Shown here: one piece after another, positions 38,001-50,800 of the stretch
How positions within the stretch are numbered: position 1 is the stretch's first letter
Layout: every line of letters starts with the position of its first letter
Source: Symbiodinium natans
Taxonomy: Eukaryota > Sar > Dinophyceae > Suessiales > Symbiodiniaceae
Direction of reading: 5' to 3'
DNA: 60,000 nucleotides
NCBI GenBank assembly: GCA_905221605.1
Contig: CAJNDS010000136.1
Location: 511,001 to 571,000 of the forward strand
Made by a program: the position numbers and the translations under genes
The notes under the pieces: generated by a model
Told to the model about the DNA's origin: nothing
The model's input: the letters and a program-made list of their open reading frames with translations, nothing else
Databases searched by the model: none

Positions 38001-41000
38001 TTTGTTCCAACCTTAGCATCACGGGTTTAGGCTTTGGACCTGAAACCCTGAACCCTAAACGCCCTCAAGCCCTTAAGCCCAAAACCCTAAACCCTAAGCC
38101 TCAAACACTAAACCCTAAACCCTTAAGCTCCAAAACCCTAAACCCTAAGCCTCAAACCCTTAAGCCCAAACCCTAAACCCTAAACCCTAAACCCTAAACC
38201 CTAAACCCCAGGGCTTCAACGGCTCAGGCTGCACCGCTTCGAGCAGGGGGTCATGGAGGAGCGGAATCAGCGCGACAAGGAAGTGCAGGAGAAGAAGGCC
38301 GCAGCCAAACCCTAAGCCCTAAGCCGTAAACCTAGAAACCCTAAACCCTAAACCCTAAACCCTAAACCCTAAACCCTAAACCCCAAACCCTAAACCCTAA
38401 ACCCTAAACCCTAAACCCTAAACCCTAAACCCTAAACCCTATCCCTGAACCCTAAACCCTAGTTTTTGCAGGAGTCAGACTGTGGGTGGACCTTGAGGTC
38501 AGCAACACTGGGGATGTTCCCCCCTTTTATACGAACAGTCCTTAATAGGGCTATTCGTACCCCCGATTCTAATCCCTATCCCTAAGGCTCCAAGAACTCT
38601 CATTTAAGGGTTTTTGGGGCCCAAAGGCCATATTCTATAAGGTTTGTCCGCTATTTTGCGCCTGAGGGTATGAAAGACTGTCAGTTTTCCGGGGGAACAT
38701 CCCAACCCAACCCTAACGATTAGGGCTTGGATTCCCTTCAGTAACCCTGTTGGGGTATGAGGAGAATAATGTTCCAACTTGTGGGAGTATACTGCAAACC
38801 TTGAAGAGTCCGGGTGCAAGTGAATGGGTGCAAGGGTGGGCAGTCCATTTGGTCGCATGACCCTTGCAAACAGACTGAGGCTGATAGCCGATTGTTTTGT
38901 ACATGCATTTGCGTAAGTATCAGGTTTAGGGCCTACCTGGGACTCGATTTACCTACAGGTTAATCTCAACGAGATTAACCCTAAACCCTGAACCCGAAGG
39001 GGTTATACTTACTGATTCAAGGCTGTTTGCTACTAAACTGTAGGTAAATAGAGCCGCAGGATTTTGACCCGTGAGGGCTGAGTTCAAGACAGCTTCCTGG
39101 GGCTACATGCTCCATGTAGAAGTTTAGGGTTTAGGGTTTAGGGCTTATCTCCCAGGAAGGTCATTCGACGGTTCTTGCAAGGGCAGAGGTTGGAGAGGAC
39201 ATCCGGTCCATTAAGGTTTTGAAGGGCCATATGAAAGGGCTCACATGAGCCCACATCCGTCAATAAACCCGAAACCCTACACCCTAAACCATTACGGCGG
39301 CCTTTGGAGGTTACTGTTCTGAGGCGGCCCCGAACATGTAGGGCACCCCAAGAAGGGACCATAGTTCCTGTTTAGGGTTTAGGGTTTGGAGTTTAGGGTT
39401 TAGGGTTTAGGGTTGAACCGACCGGTGCGGCTGCAAGTCGGAGCAAACAGTGAAACGGTCAGTTCTCCAAACTAGGACCCTAAACCCTAAACCCTAAACC
39501 CTGAACCCTTGTTGGGGTACTCCAAATATATTGGGGCCGCCTTATAAGGATCCCAAAACTACGATTTGCTTAAGAACCCCCTCCCAAAACATGCAAAAAT
39601 TAGCAATCCCTATTCTTACCTTATAAGGAAGAACATGTTGTTCATTTTTTTGGGGGGGGGTTCTTAAGCAACTCGTAGAAGAGGGACCATAATTTAGAGA
39701 CGTGACCAAACAGACATCCTAAACCCTAAACCCTAAACCCTAAATCCCAGTCTCGAAGCCTCGGCTCTCGAAGCCCCCGGCTCCGCAAAGAGGCGCTGGT
39801 GGAGCAGCGGGTGGAGATGAACAAGCGCGAGGGGCCCCAGCAGCGACGGCAGAGGGTTTAGGGTTGAGGGTTGAGGGTTTAGGGTTTAGGGTTTAGAGCT
39901 CAGTTCCGGTTTCAGAAGGGTTCAGGGTTTAAGGAGATTGGGTTGAGAGTGGGGCTCTAGAGGGATATGGGGGTTTGGAGCTACAGACTCTTTCCGGGGA
40001 CTCAGAAAGCTCGGAAGAGGGGGTCGCTGCATTTCAGGACATCCCTTTCAATGTTCAGCTTGCCCATGAGAGCACAAAGCTCCTCTACTAAGCCTGATAG
40101 ATCCTAGGGTTTAGGGTTTAGGGTTTAGGGTTTAGGGTTTAGGGTTTAGGGTTTAGGGTTTTTGCGCGTGTTACCCTGCGGTCTGGCTTGATTCTACTTG
40201 GGTGGCAAAATCCTGCGCCCTAGACTGGGCCTAGTAGAGCCCACTCCCAAAGGATCCATGTACCTATATAGTATATACTTGGGCCTTAAAGGGGTTCCTA
40301 TATAGTAGCTTTGGGGCCCAAGAATATACTATATAGGTACATGGATCCTATGGGACTACCCCGTGACTCAGGGCTGTAGACCTCAACTCATGTTGGTATC
40401 CTTCCTGCAATTTCAGGCAGACATGGGCTCTCTGGGTACATTCTGTCTAAGGGCGGTTTAGGGTTTGGGGTTAAAACCATAAAAGTTTACAGGGGTTAGG
40501 TAGTGCGCACTTATACCAGCTGCCCTACACCTCTCTGTGCGATTCTTGCCGCATGGCAATTGGGCCTTAGTACCGGCTATTTCTTGCCACGGCGCGGAGG
40601 ATGTTTCGTGGAAACGTTGAAGCCTCCCTTCCCAAAAGAGGTCCTACCCCAAGGCTCCAAGAACTCTTCTTTAAGGGCTTTTTGGGCCCAAAGGCCATAT
40701 TCCAGAAGATTTTAGGGCTATGTTGAGCCCCAAACCCACAACCCTATCAACCCTAAACCGCGGCTCTGCTACACATCCGGAGCATGCCCTTGCTGCGAGA
40801 CCCAGGCCTGGAGATGCGCGAGCGGATGCAAAGGCAGCAGCAGCAGGACCCCCGCAAGGTTTAGGGTTTAGGGTTTAGGGTTTTGGGTTTAGGGTTTAGG
40901 GTTTAGGGTTTAGGGTAAGCTTCCTGAGCTTGAAATCATGAATGCTTGGTAGCCCAGCGGTGCCCTTTTACCCTTTTTGGAATAGTTCTGGGTTCCCTTA

Positions 41001-44000
41001 GCAAGAAACCAACCGCCAAAAAAAGGGTGCCCTTATCAGAATATGGTTACTGGGGCTATCAAGTTTACGATCGTCGGCAGTTTTTGTAAGTCGTATGACT
41101 CTCAATACTAGCATTTACAATTATTACGACTGGGTTGTGATTTAGGATGATTTTAAGCTTCCCTCCTTTCCTTATAAGGGAACCTATGCATAACTAAATG
41201 TCAAAGGTGTTCAGGCACAACTCAGGCGATGATGATTTGACATCTCTCTGAGTACAAATATCAATGTGACTACAATTCTTAGGTCTTACTTACTAAACCC
41301 TAAACCCTATACCCTATACCCTTAACCCTTAACCCTTACCCTTACTTATTTAGTATCGCTCCCGTCACTACTAGCTGTGCTGCTACTTGAATGTGTAGAC
41401 CGGGAGCCGCCATAGCCGACCGAAAAACCCGACCCGCCCCAACCGACTTTGTTTGTGGGGTTTAGGGTTTAGGGTTTAGGGCTCAGGGTCAATTTGCGGG
41501 GCTTCAGACCTCCGACCTCCAAAAAAGCAGGGTTTCGATTTCTAAAGGTAGACGCAACAAGAAGCATGGCCCGGTTGGGGATCTTTGTTGGAGGTTCAGG
41601 GTACTTCTCGCCCCATTGTAAGTGTAGTTATAACCCACTTCCAAGCCCCTTAAGCAGTTATAGTTGGGTTATACGCAAAGTTATAATTGAGTAACGAAGT
41701 ACCATGAACCCTAAACCCCTAAACCACAGACCATGAACCACAGACCATGAACCACAGACCATGAACCTCCAAGTTTCTTTCCGGAATCCTAAGTCGCAAC
41801 CGCAAGCCTTCAACCCCAAGCAGCGTCGGCTATGGGGGGGGGGAGCGAAGCCCGAAGCCCGAATGTGATGGCATTCCGTGCCCCTTAGGTTCTAGCAGAC
41901 TGACCCAAACTCTCTACACTTTCCTAAACCCCTAAACCCTAAACCCTAAACCCTAAACCCTACGTTCATGGTGCTGCAGAAACCCTACGTTCATGTTCAA
42001 CCTCCGGAGGAGATTGAAAGCAACCAGAAGAGGGAGGCCCGAGACCTCCCCGCAGTGGATCAGGGAGGCCAGATCACAGGGCTTTAGGGCTTTAGGGATT
42101 AGGGTTGAGGGTTTAGGGTTCAGGGTTCCGGGTTTAGGGTTTAGGGCTTACGGGCTGAGGGTTTAGGGTTTAGGGGTTTAGGGTTTAGAGTTCAGGGTTA
42201 TAGGAGATTGAGTGTATGTTCGCTATTGCCCGGCAGTGCCGGATGCACAAAAAGGGTTGAGGGTTCAGGTTTGAGGGCTTAGCATTCAAAAGTTGGGGTG
42301 GTTGAGGGTTTTTAAGGGTCTGCCCGGCAGGTCACAGCGCCCCAAAAAGGTGTAGAGGCTTGACGCTTTGAGGTTCATATGAGCCCTAGACCCTAAACCC
42401 AGGGAGCTGGGGATGCAGGGTCTCGTTGGAGAACATAGGCATCGCGTGTGGGATCGCCTGCGTTTTGAACCCGCTGGAACCCTGAACCCTCCAAGTCCTA
42501 AACCCTAAACCCTAAACAGGGGTGTGCAGTTTGCAGTTCTGAGCCCGACACTCCAAAAATCAGTCGCTGCGTTCACCCATGGGTTCTTAGTAGGGAACGA
42601 AGGAATTCGGCACCTGATATACAGGGATTCTATAGGGTCTAGGGTTTAGGTTATATCCTATTTAGGTGTTTTTACATAGGGTACTCGTACCTCATTCCCT
42701 CATTCCCTGCCAAGAAGAAGGTTTAAGGATCTTTTCCTTGCAGTTCCGGGCTTGGCCCCCCCCCCCCCCCCCCGGGGGGGGGGGGGGGGGGGGTGGTTAC
42801 CGTCCTCCAAGGATGGGCTAACCCCACACCCCGAACCCTAAACCCCAAACCCCAAACCCCAAACCCCAAACCCCAAACCCCAAACCCCAAACCCTAAACC
42901 CTAAACCCTAAACCCTAAACCCTAACCCTATCCGCCGGAGGCTCCCCAGGAGACGTCGCAGAGGAGGAGCAGAAGATCCAGCTCTTCATCCATGCTTTCA
43001 ATCAGATCAAGGAGGCTTCGGCCCTTATTGGTTCTAGGGTGTAGGGTTTAGGGTTTAGGGTTTAGGGAAGTAGGTACCCAAAGGCATCTCTGAGAAGGGC
43101 TCCTGTCGAGGGATAGATCAAGGAGGCCTCCACTTCAATCTTTTCTTACTGGTCCTCTGTATATGGAGAATCAGGGAAGTACGGACGGACCCTATAGATT
43201 CCCGCAGAGTCTGCGAGGTTGTACAGGGGGAGGCAGGGTACCTAATTCCCTATAGTTCCTTATTTTGAACTATCATGTTGTGGCTGGCATTTCAAGCCCC
43301 ATGGGGTATCAAGAGTCATTATGGGCTCCTGAGTTTCTGAGTTTTCCGAAAGGCACAGAAGGGATCCCAAGCGGATGAAGTAAGGATTTGTTCCTTCATG
43401 CAGAAGGTACTGGAGTCTCTACATACTTGGGCGTGGGGCCGTTTAGGGACTAGGATTTAGCGCTTGCGGCCGCCCATCCGGGTCCTCAGATTGCATTTCT
43501 GGGTTTAGGGTTTAGGATTTAGCAAAAAGGGTGGCGTATCAGCGTACAGAGGCCGCACATGCTGAAAGGCCACACAGGGAAAACATCAGCAGCGTCAGCA
43601 GCATCATCAGCCACGGCAAAAGCCAGCAGGGTCAAAGTCGGAACGTACAACGCGAGCAGTTTTTGGTTACGGGTCAGCGTCTAGTGAGTCCAGTCGCCAC
43701 GTCGCCTTTTCGCAAAAACCAGTTCTGGGTAGGGGGGGGGGGGGCCTAACCCTAAGCCCTAAGCCCTAAACCCTAAACCCTCAACCCTAAGCCTCCTAAA
43801 CCCTAAACCCTGAACTCTCAGGGAGGAGGGTGAGGTTTTTGAGAGAGAAATGAGTTGGCACCAACAGCCTCACCCTCAGAGAGCCCAACACCCCTTAAGG
43901 AATGGATTACGGCGGAACACTACTTGCTTAAGAACCCCCTCAAAAAAAGACAAAAAAAAAGTCCTCCTTATATAAAGGCAGCATCGGGATTGTTCTCTTT

Positions 44001-47000
44001 CTTTTTTGGGTGGTTCTTAAGTTATTCAGCTAGCATTATCCTGGCCTGCCTCAGGCCACGGGCGTGAACGATCCGAACGAGATCATCCAGAAGTTCTTTG
44101 GTCTTGGGTTTTTGTTTGTTCAATGTTCCGAACAGTTTGGGCCGTTCAAGTCGTAGCAAGCCACGCAATTGGGTTCATACACGTATATCAAAGTTGGTGT
44201 CACATACTCTCTACGGCTATAGTCCCTATCAAGGTCTATGAGTTCTTTAGCCCTTCTAGGGTTCATGTCGCCCCCAAGGAGTTTGCAGATTTAGGACCCC
44301 AAGCCCGCAGCACCATCGCTTTGCTCTATTTCTGTTGGATCCTCCAAGGGGTCTGGGATGATGATGATGATGGTGATGATATGTGGTTTGGGTGTTTGTA
44401 GAGCTTGCTGTGGCCGACCGGGAGCTCCCCCTAAACCCCTAAACCCTAAACCCTAAACCCTAAACCCCTAAAACCCCTTTTCAAAGGGCCATGCTATGCT
44501 GGGCTCAGGGTTCCAACAAGGGTGCATACTTTCATTCCAACCCGAAGCCCTAAACCCTAAGCCTCTGCAGTTGCCCCGTGGAGCTTGGCAAGGGTTGAGG
44601 GTTGAGGGTTTAGGGTTTAGGGTTTAGGGTTTAGACCCTAACCCTTCCATCCCGGAGCCGGCCGAGGTTCCTGACACAGGATGATACGCAGAAGAACCTC
44701 ACCCAACTGACGAAGGACCGCATGCGGTTTAGGGTTTAGGGTTTAGGGTTTAGGGTTTAGGGTTTAGGGTTTAGGGCTGCAAGGTGGTTACGGCCCAAGA
44801 TGGGCGGCGGCAAACGCAACATTTGGTAACGCAGTGTGACGTCGTGTGTATGGCCAAGCCACTGCTGTTTGAAGGCGTGCAATATCGGGGTCGGAATAAC
44901 TACTAAGAGAATTCCCTTGTGGCCCCACTCTGATCATGCTATAATCTATAATCAGCCTAAACCCTAAACCCTAAACCCTAATTAAACCCTAAACCCTAAA
45001 CCCTAAACCCTAGACCCTAGACCCTAGACCCTAAACCCAAACCCTAAACCGGAGGGTGCAGTTCAGCGATCTAAACCCCTCGACCCGGTTGCAGGGCTCA
45101 GGCAGAAGGACCTGAACCTGTGAGCTGTAGTCGGCATCATCAAGAGTTAGGTAGGGCTTAGGTTTAGGGTTTAGGGTTCAGGGTTTAGGGTTTAGGGTTT
45201 AGGGTTTAGGGTTTTGGGGAAGCTTCTCGGTTGGAGGACAACCACAGCATGATCGAGAAGCTTCAGGAGGAAAGGCGCGACCTCCGCTCCAAGGTCGAGG
45301 ATCGCTGGGTTTGGGGAATTTAGGGTTTACAGGGTTTTGGAGAATTCAGGGTTTACAGGGTTTTGGAGAATTTAGGGTTTACAGGGTTTTAAGGGTTTAT
45401 TGGGTTTAGGGTTTAGGATGTAGGATTTAGAATTAGGTTTTAGGGTTTGGGGTTTGGGGTTTACAGGATTACGGGGTCTATTGGGGTTTAGGATTTAGGG
45501 TTTAGGGTTAAGGGTTTAGAGGGTTTATAGGGTTTACAGGGTTTATAGGGTTTATAGGGTCTATAGGGTCTATAGGGTTTAGAGGGTCTACTACGATGCC
45601 CAATCGTACCTTGATTCCGTTTTTGGGGCTTTAGGTTCCCTTTTGCAACCCTTTAAGCAAAAGAAGTCCTAGGTTAGAGGGCAGCCTGGTTTAGGGTTTA
45701 GGGTTTTAGGCCCCCCCCTAAACCCTAAACCCTAAACCTCCCATGAGTTTCTTCCCTTGGAGCTTGTGGTAGGAATGGCCGGTCTCGGGGTAGGGCCATG
45801 GCGCACGCCGTATCTGTGCTTTTGGGAGGCATTGTGGGCTCTGGGAGCTGTAGGGTTTAGGGTTTGCAAGGAGGGGCCCCCTTGCTATACTAGCTGTAGT
45901 TAAGGGACTTATAACCTAATTCAGGATCCTTCTAACCCAATTTAGGGTCCTTGTAACTATACTTGTAGGGTTTAGGGTGCAGGGTTTTGAGCTGTATCTG
46001 ATTTACTTGACTTCTTACTCTGGCCTTCTTAGAAGTTATGGGAAAGTCGTGCTACAAGAAAGTGCGCTCCGCTGAAGCTCCAGCAAGGCTTTGGGCTGGA
46101 GGTTCGGCTTCAGGTGAGAACCTTAATTAAGACCTGAACCCTAGAACCTAAACTCTAAACCCTGTGTACCCTGAACTCTCCTAAAAAAAAGGTCGCCTTA
46201 TCTCACGACACGTGTAAAGATTTCAGGACCTCAAATTCTCCAACGGCGGCGGCGGGGCACGCCGGCAGGCGAATGGTCCGGGGTTTCGGGTTCAGGGTTT
46301 AGGGTTTAGGGTTTTCTATACTCGCTTTGGGGTTTGCCGTTTATCTGGCCTTTTCGCCTTGCTAGTCTCGATGCCACAAAAAGGTCAGTGTCTGGCTGAT
46401 TTGACCAGCAGTCCCTAAACCCTAAACCCAAAACCCCAAACCGAAAAGAGTTGAGGGTGCCTCTCTGGGCTTCTTGCCCTCTAGGCCCTAGGCTCTTGGA
46501 GGTCTTTTGGGCTAGGAGGTTGCGGCTTTGGGTTTAGGGCTGTTGGGGTTCACACGAATGGTAGGCGAGCAATCCAGGGACTTCTTGTGATCTGCGAATG
46601 AATAGTCAGTAGTCGTCAGTTTGCTACTCTAACCCTAAACCCTAAACCCTAAACCCCAAACCCTAAACCCTAAATCCCTATGCTGTTCTTGCTAAGAGGG
46701 ATCTCTAAACATTGACGCATGGCGCTGTTCCTGCTGACCAAGCCGTGGGGCCAAGCGCACAGAGCAGCCAGGCTTAGGGTGGGTTTAGGGTTCAGGGTTT
46801 AGGGTTTAGGGTTCAGGGTTTAGGGTTTAGGGTTCAGGGTTTTAGGGTTTTAGGGTTTTAGGGTTTTAGGGTTTAGGGTTTAGGGTGCGCTTCGTGTCTG
46901 GGACCTCGCTTGCTCAGGGTTCAGGGTGCGGCAGAGGCAAATCTGAGTCCAGAACAAACCAGGGTGCGCAGCGGCAAGCACATGGACAACTTGAATCCTG

Positions 47001-47806
47001 CGCCTGCAGGTAAGGGTAGATTCATGTTATTTGCTTGTAATACACCTTGGTGATTAAATACATGTATGTTTGTGTCTGTGTGTGTGTGTGTGCATATGTG
47101 TGTATGGGCGGATGGGTGGGTTGAAAGGCCATCGACGACTTCGAGACGCATCTGGGGGAAGCGACGGAGCAGCTTGCCTTTTTTTAGGGTTTAGGGTTTT
47201 AGGGTTTTAGGGTTTAGGGTTTTAGGGTTTTAGGGTTTTAGGGTTTTAGGGTTTTAGGGTTTTAGGGTTTTAGGGTTTAGGGTTTTAGGGTTTTAGGGTT
47301 TTAGGGTTTTAGGGTTTTAGGGTTTTAGCTTGCCACGGCCACGGCGCTGAAGTGATGAGGCGTGCTCGCGTTCCTCTTTGAACCGTACATGTAGAAACCC
47401 ACAGCTCTTGAGAAGCATCGTGCTGCTTGCTCAGACTAGGGGCTTTGGGCTTGGAAGGGCTTCTGAGACTGCAACCCTTTAGAAGTCTTGGCCCCGGAGC
47501 AGGATTTATGCTTAGGGTTTATAGGGTTTAGGGGTTTAGGGTTTAGGGTTTAGGGTTTTGGGCTTCGGGCTTAGGGTTTAGGGTTTAGGGTTTAGGGTTG
47601 TAGGGTTTAGGCTGCTCAAGGTTCCGGCGCCTGTGTCTGGTCTCCCAAGTTCTGAGGGGGGTGGAGGTCAAAGGGCATGGGGATCAGCGCCCTGCGACCC
47701 TGCAAAAGCCAAAAAAGATGCCCTAAGCCCTCAACCCTCAACCCTAAACCCTAAACCCTAAACCCTAAACCCTAAACCCTAAACCCTAAACCCTAAAAGC
47801 CCTAAG

Positions 47807-47849
<43 letters not shown>

Positions 47850-50800
47850 AAAAGTGGCAGAAACGATGTTCTCCGAGGGCACCCAGACTCACACTTGCAT
47901 GGTACGACTTGAAGACTTGTCCCAGGAAGTGCGAGCGCAACCGTGGCAAGTATGAACGCCTGGCTCGGTTCCTTGACTGTTCCGTCTCAGCCTGGTGGGT
48001 TCAGGGTTGCGAGGGTTGCTGGGGTTTAGGGTTTAGGGTTTAGGGTTTTAGGGTTTAGGGTTTAGGGTTTTGGGCTTCGGGCTTAGGGTTTAGGGTTCTT
48101 CCCGGGCTTCTTCGGGGCCGAAGATCCCGAGCTGCAGCGTCAGGGGGCCGAGAGGTGGAGCAAGGTCGCCTCTGCCACTGCATCGGACGCTTGAGGTGTG
48201 GATTTCAGGAGCCTAAACAGTTCCCAATACCAGCCCATTAACATCCCGAAATGGTTTTATGGTTTTACCATAGAACTACCCCCCCCCCCCCCCAAAAAAA
48301 AATAAATAAATAAATAAATAATATAAAATAAAATAAAACACACACACACTCTTTCCAACCCAAAATCCCTTATTGGCTGCTCCTGCTTGAGAAGATGGTA
48401 ACTTTTCAGCCCAGAAGACTCTTGCCAAAGGCGGGGAGGAGGTTAGTGGAAGATTTGAGAAGGTCAGTTTGGTGCTGGTAGTCGGTAGTCGGTCGTCGAC
48501 ATTGTGCTCGGTAAGCTGTCGCTTTCCCGGCCTGAGGGGCAGGGAGAGAATGGCTGGTCTCGACGGTTTTGGGTGGCTTTCTTTAGGGTTTAGGGTTTAG
48601 GGTTTAGGGTTTAGGGTTTAGGGTTTCCTGCAACCGAGGATGCTCATCGATGTGAAGGCACTGCGGCCACAGATGTCGTGAACACGTCGCCAGTGCTTGT
48701 CGCTTACTTCTGGGGGGGTTGTTCCAATGAGTATTTCTTACGGTCTTGGAGGGGGGGTGACGAGAGCAGTTGAACTTGATTGCAGCTGACAGACCTTACC
48801 CTGTCGACAGGTCCACCCAACTGACTTGGCCCCCGACTCGAGAACTTCTAGGGTTTACGGTTTAGGGTTTAGGGGTTAGGGGTTAGGGTTTAGGGTTACT
48901 AGTAGCGAGGGAAGCTGCAGAAAGTGGCAGGCCGGCATCAGTCATCTGGCCGAGTCGCTTTTCTGCAGTTGGCCGTGTCATGGCAGACATGCACCTCAAC
49001 GGTCGTGAAACCGGGCGTGCGCCTTGAGTCTCTTTTGCTTTGCCCGCGAGGGGAACCCGAAACCGTACCTAAGTCCCCTTGCTAGAAACTCTGGGACCCC
49101 TACATTGGGATGTCCCCCCTTACTCTCACCGTACTTTTTGGGGTTTATAATAGTGGGTACTATCATCCCCATTAAGGACGGTTAGTAGTATAAGATGGAA
49201 CATATCAAGTAGCAAGTATCTATGAGGGAACCCTAGAAACCTCAGTTCAGGGTCTAGTAGGGGGTACTATCATCCCCATTAAGGACGGTTAGTATAAGGG
49301 GGAACATCCCAACCCCTACACCTCAACTCAGACCCCTGGGAGATCCAAAAAGTAGATCCCCTTAAGAGTTCCTAAGAATGGCCCAATAGTAGTAGAGGGT
49401 TTCGGGTTTAGCGTTTACTAAACCCTCAACCCTAAACCCTAAACCCTAAACCCTAGGTACTATTTGTGGCTTCTTTTTGGATCCTCCAAGGGGTCTGTGG
49501 GAACCCCAAAATCCCGCCTCAGGAAGCTGCAGCCGATCAAGCTAGATGGAGAGGCGACCCAGCCGAGTCTTGCTGGCAAGTACAGGTTTAGAGTTTAGGG
49601 TTTAGGGTTGTGAGGAGCGCGTCTCGGAAGTATTGACCCCCCAGCAGAATGAAAAAAAACACAAGAAAAATACAAGAATTAATTCAAGAGAAAATACAAG
49701 TAGCGATTCAGGAACAACGGTGAAATACAAAAAAAATGCAAGACAAATACAAAAAAATGCAAGAAAAATACAAGAAAAAATACAAGAAAAACACAAGAAA
49801 CATGCAAGAACAATACGAGAAAAATGCAAGGGGGGGCGGGGGGGGCGGGGTTGGGGGCTGGGGGGGAGGGGCTTGTGTTTTTGTCGTGTTTTTTCCGTGT
49901 TTTTCGCGTGTTTTTTCCGTGTTTTTTTCCGTGTTTTTTCCGTGTTTTTTCGTGTTTTTTTCGTATTTTTTCCGTGTTTTTTCGTGTTTTTTTTGTATTT
50001 TTCGCGTGTTTTTCGCATATTTCAAAATACAAGCAAAACACGAAAAAAAACGCGGAAAAAATGCGCGAAAAATACGGAAAAAACACGACAAAAACACAAG
50101 ACCCCCCCCCCCCCCCCCCCCCCCCCCCCGCGCCTCCCCCCCCCCCCCCCCGCCTTCAGGCCAGGACCATCTGCCAAGGGGTGCTCTGTGTAGCTTGAGT
50201 CCGACAGCACAAGTCGGCATCCCAACGTCCTGCTGCTCCGCCCTTTCCTTGCCCAAAGCGGCTGCTAAGGAAGATTGCACCTGCAGAGGGTACGTATTAG
50301 GGTTTAGGGTTTAGGGTTTAGGGTTTCACCCCTAAACCCTAAGCCGCAACCCTTCCAGTTTATGGCTGCACCCCATCAGCAACCAGAGGCAACACTGCAC
50401 ACGCTCAAGCCCTCCCCCTTCCCGGGTTCCTTGGGAGGGTCGCGACGCGCGGAAACGAAATAACCAACTTGCCCCCGCCCCCCCCCCCCCCCCGCCCCCC
50501 CCCCACACCCCCCCCCGGCGCCCCCCCCCCCCACCCCCCCCCCGGCTCCCCCCCCCCCCACCCCCCCCCCCCCCCCCGCCCCCCCCCCCCCCCCCCCCCC
50601 GCCCCCCGCCCCCCCCCGCCCCCCCGCTAAAAACAACACGGAAAAAACAACGAAAAACACGGAAAAACACGAAAAAAACAAAAACAGAAAAAACACGGAA
50701 AAAATACGCGAAAACACGAAAAAAACACGACAACCCCCCCCCCCCCCCCCCCGCGCCTCCGTGCCTCTTGTGTTTTTCTTGTATTTGCTCTTGTGTTTTT

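Noticed and set aside
44123-44401. 92-codon frame after docking exon 19
   Set aside because: Ends in a GATGAT microsatellite and overlaps part of a family G element; no protein features.
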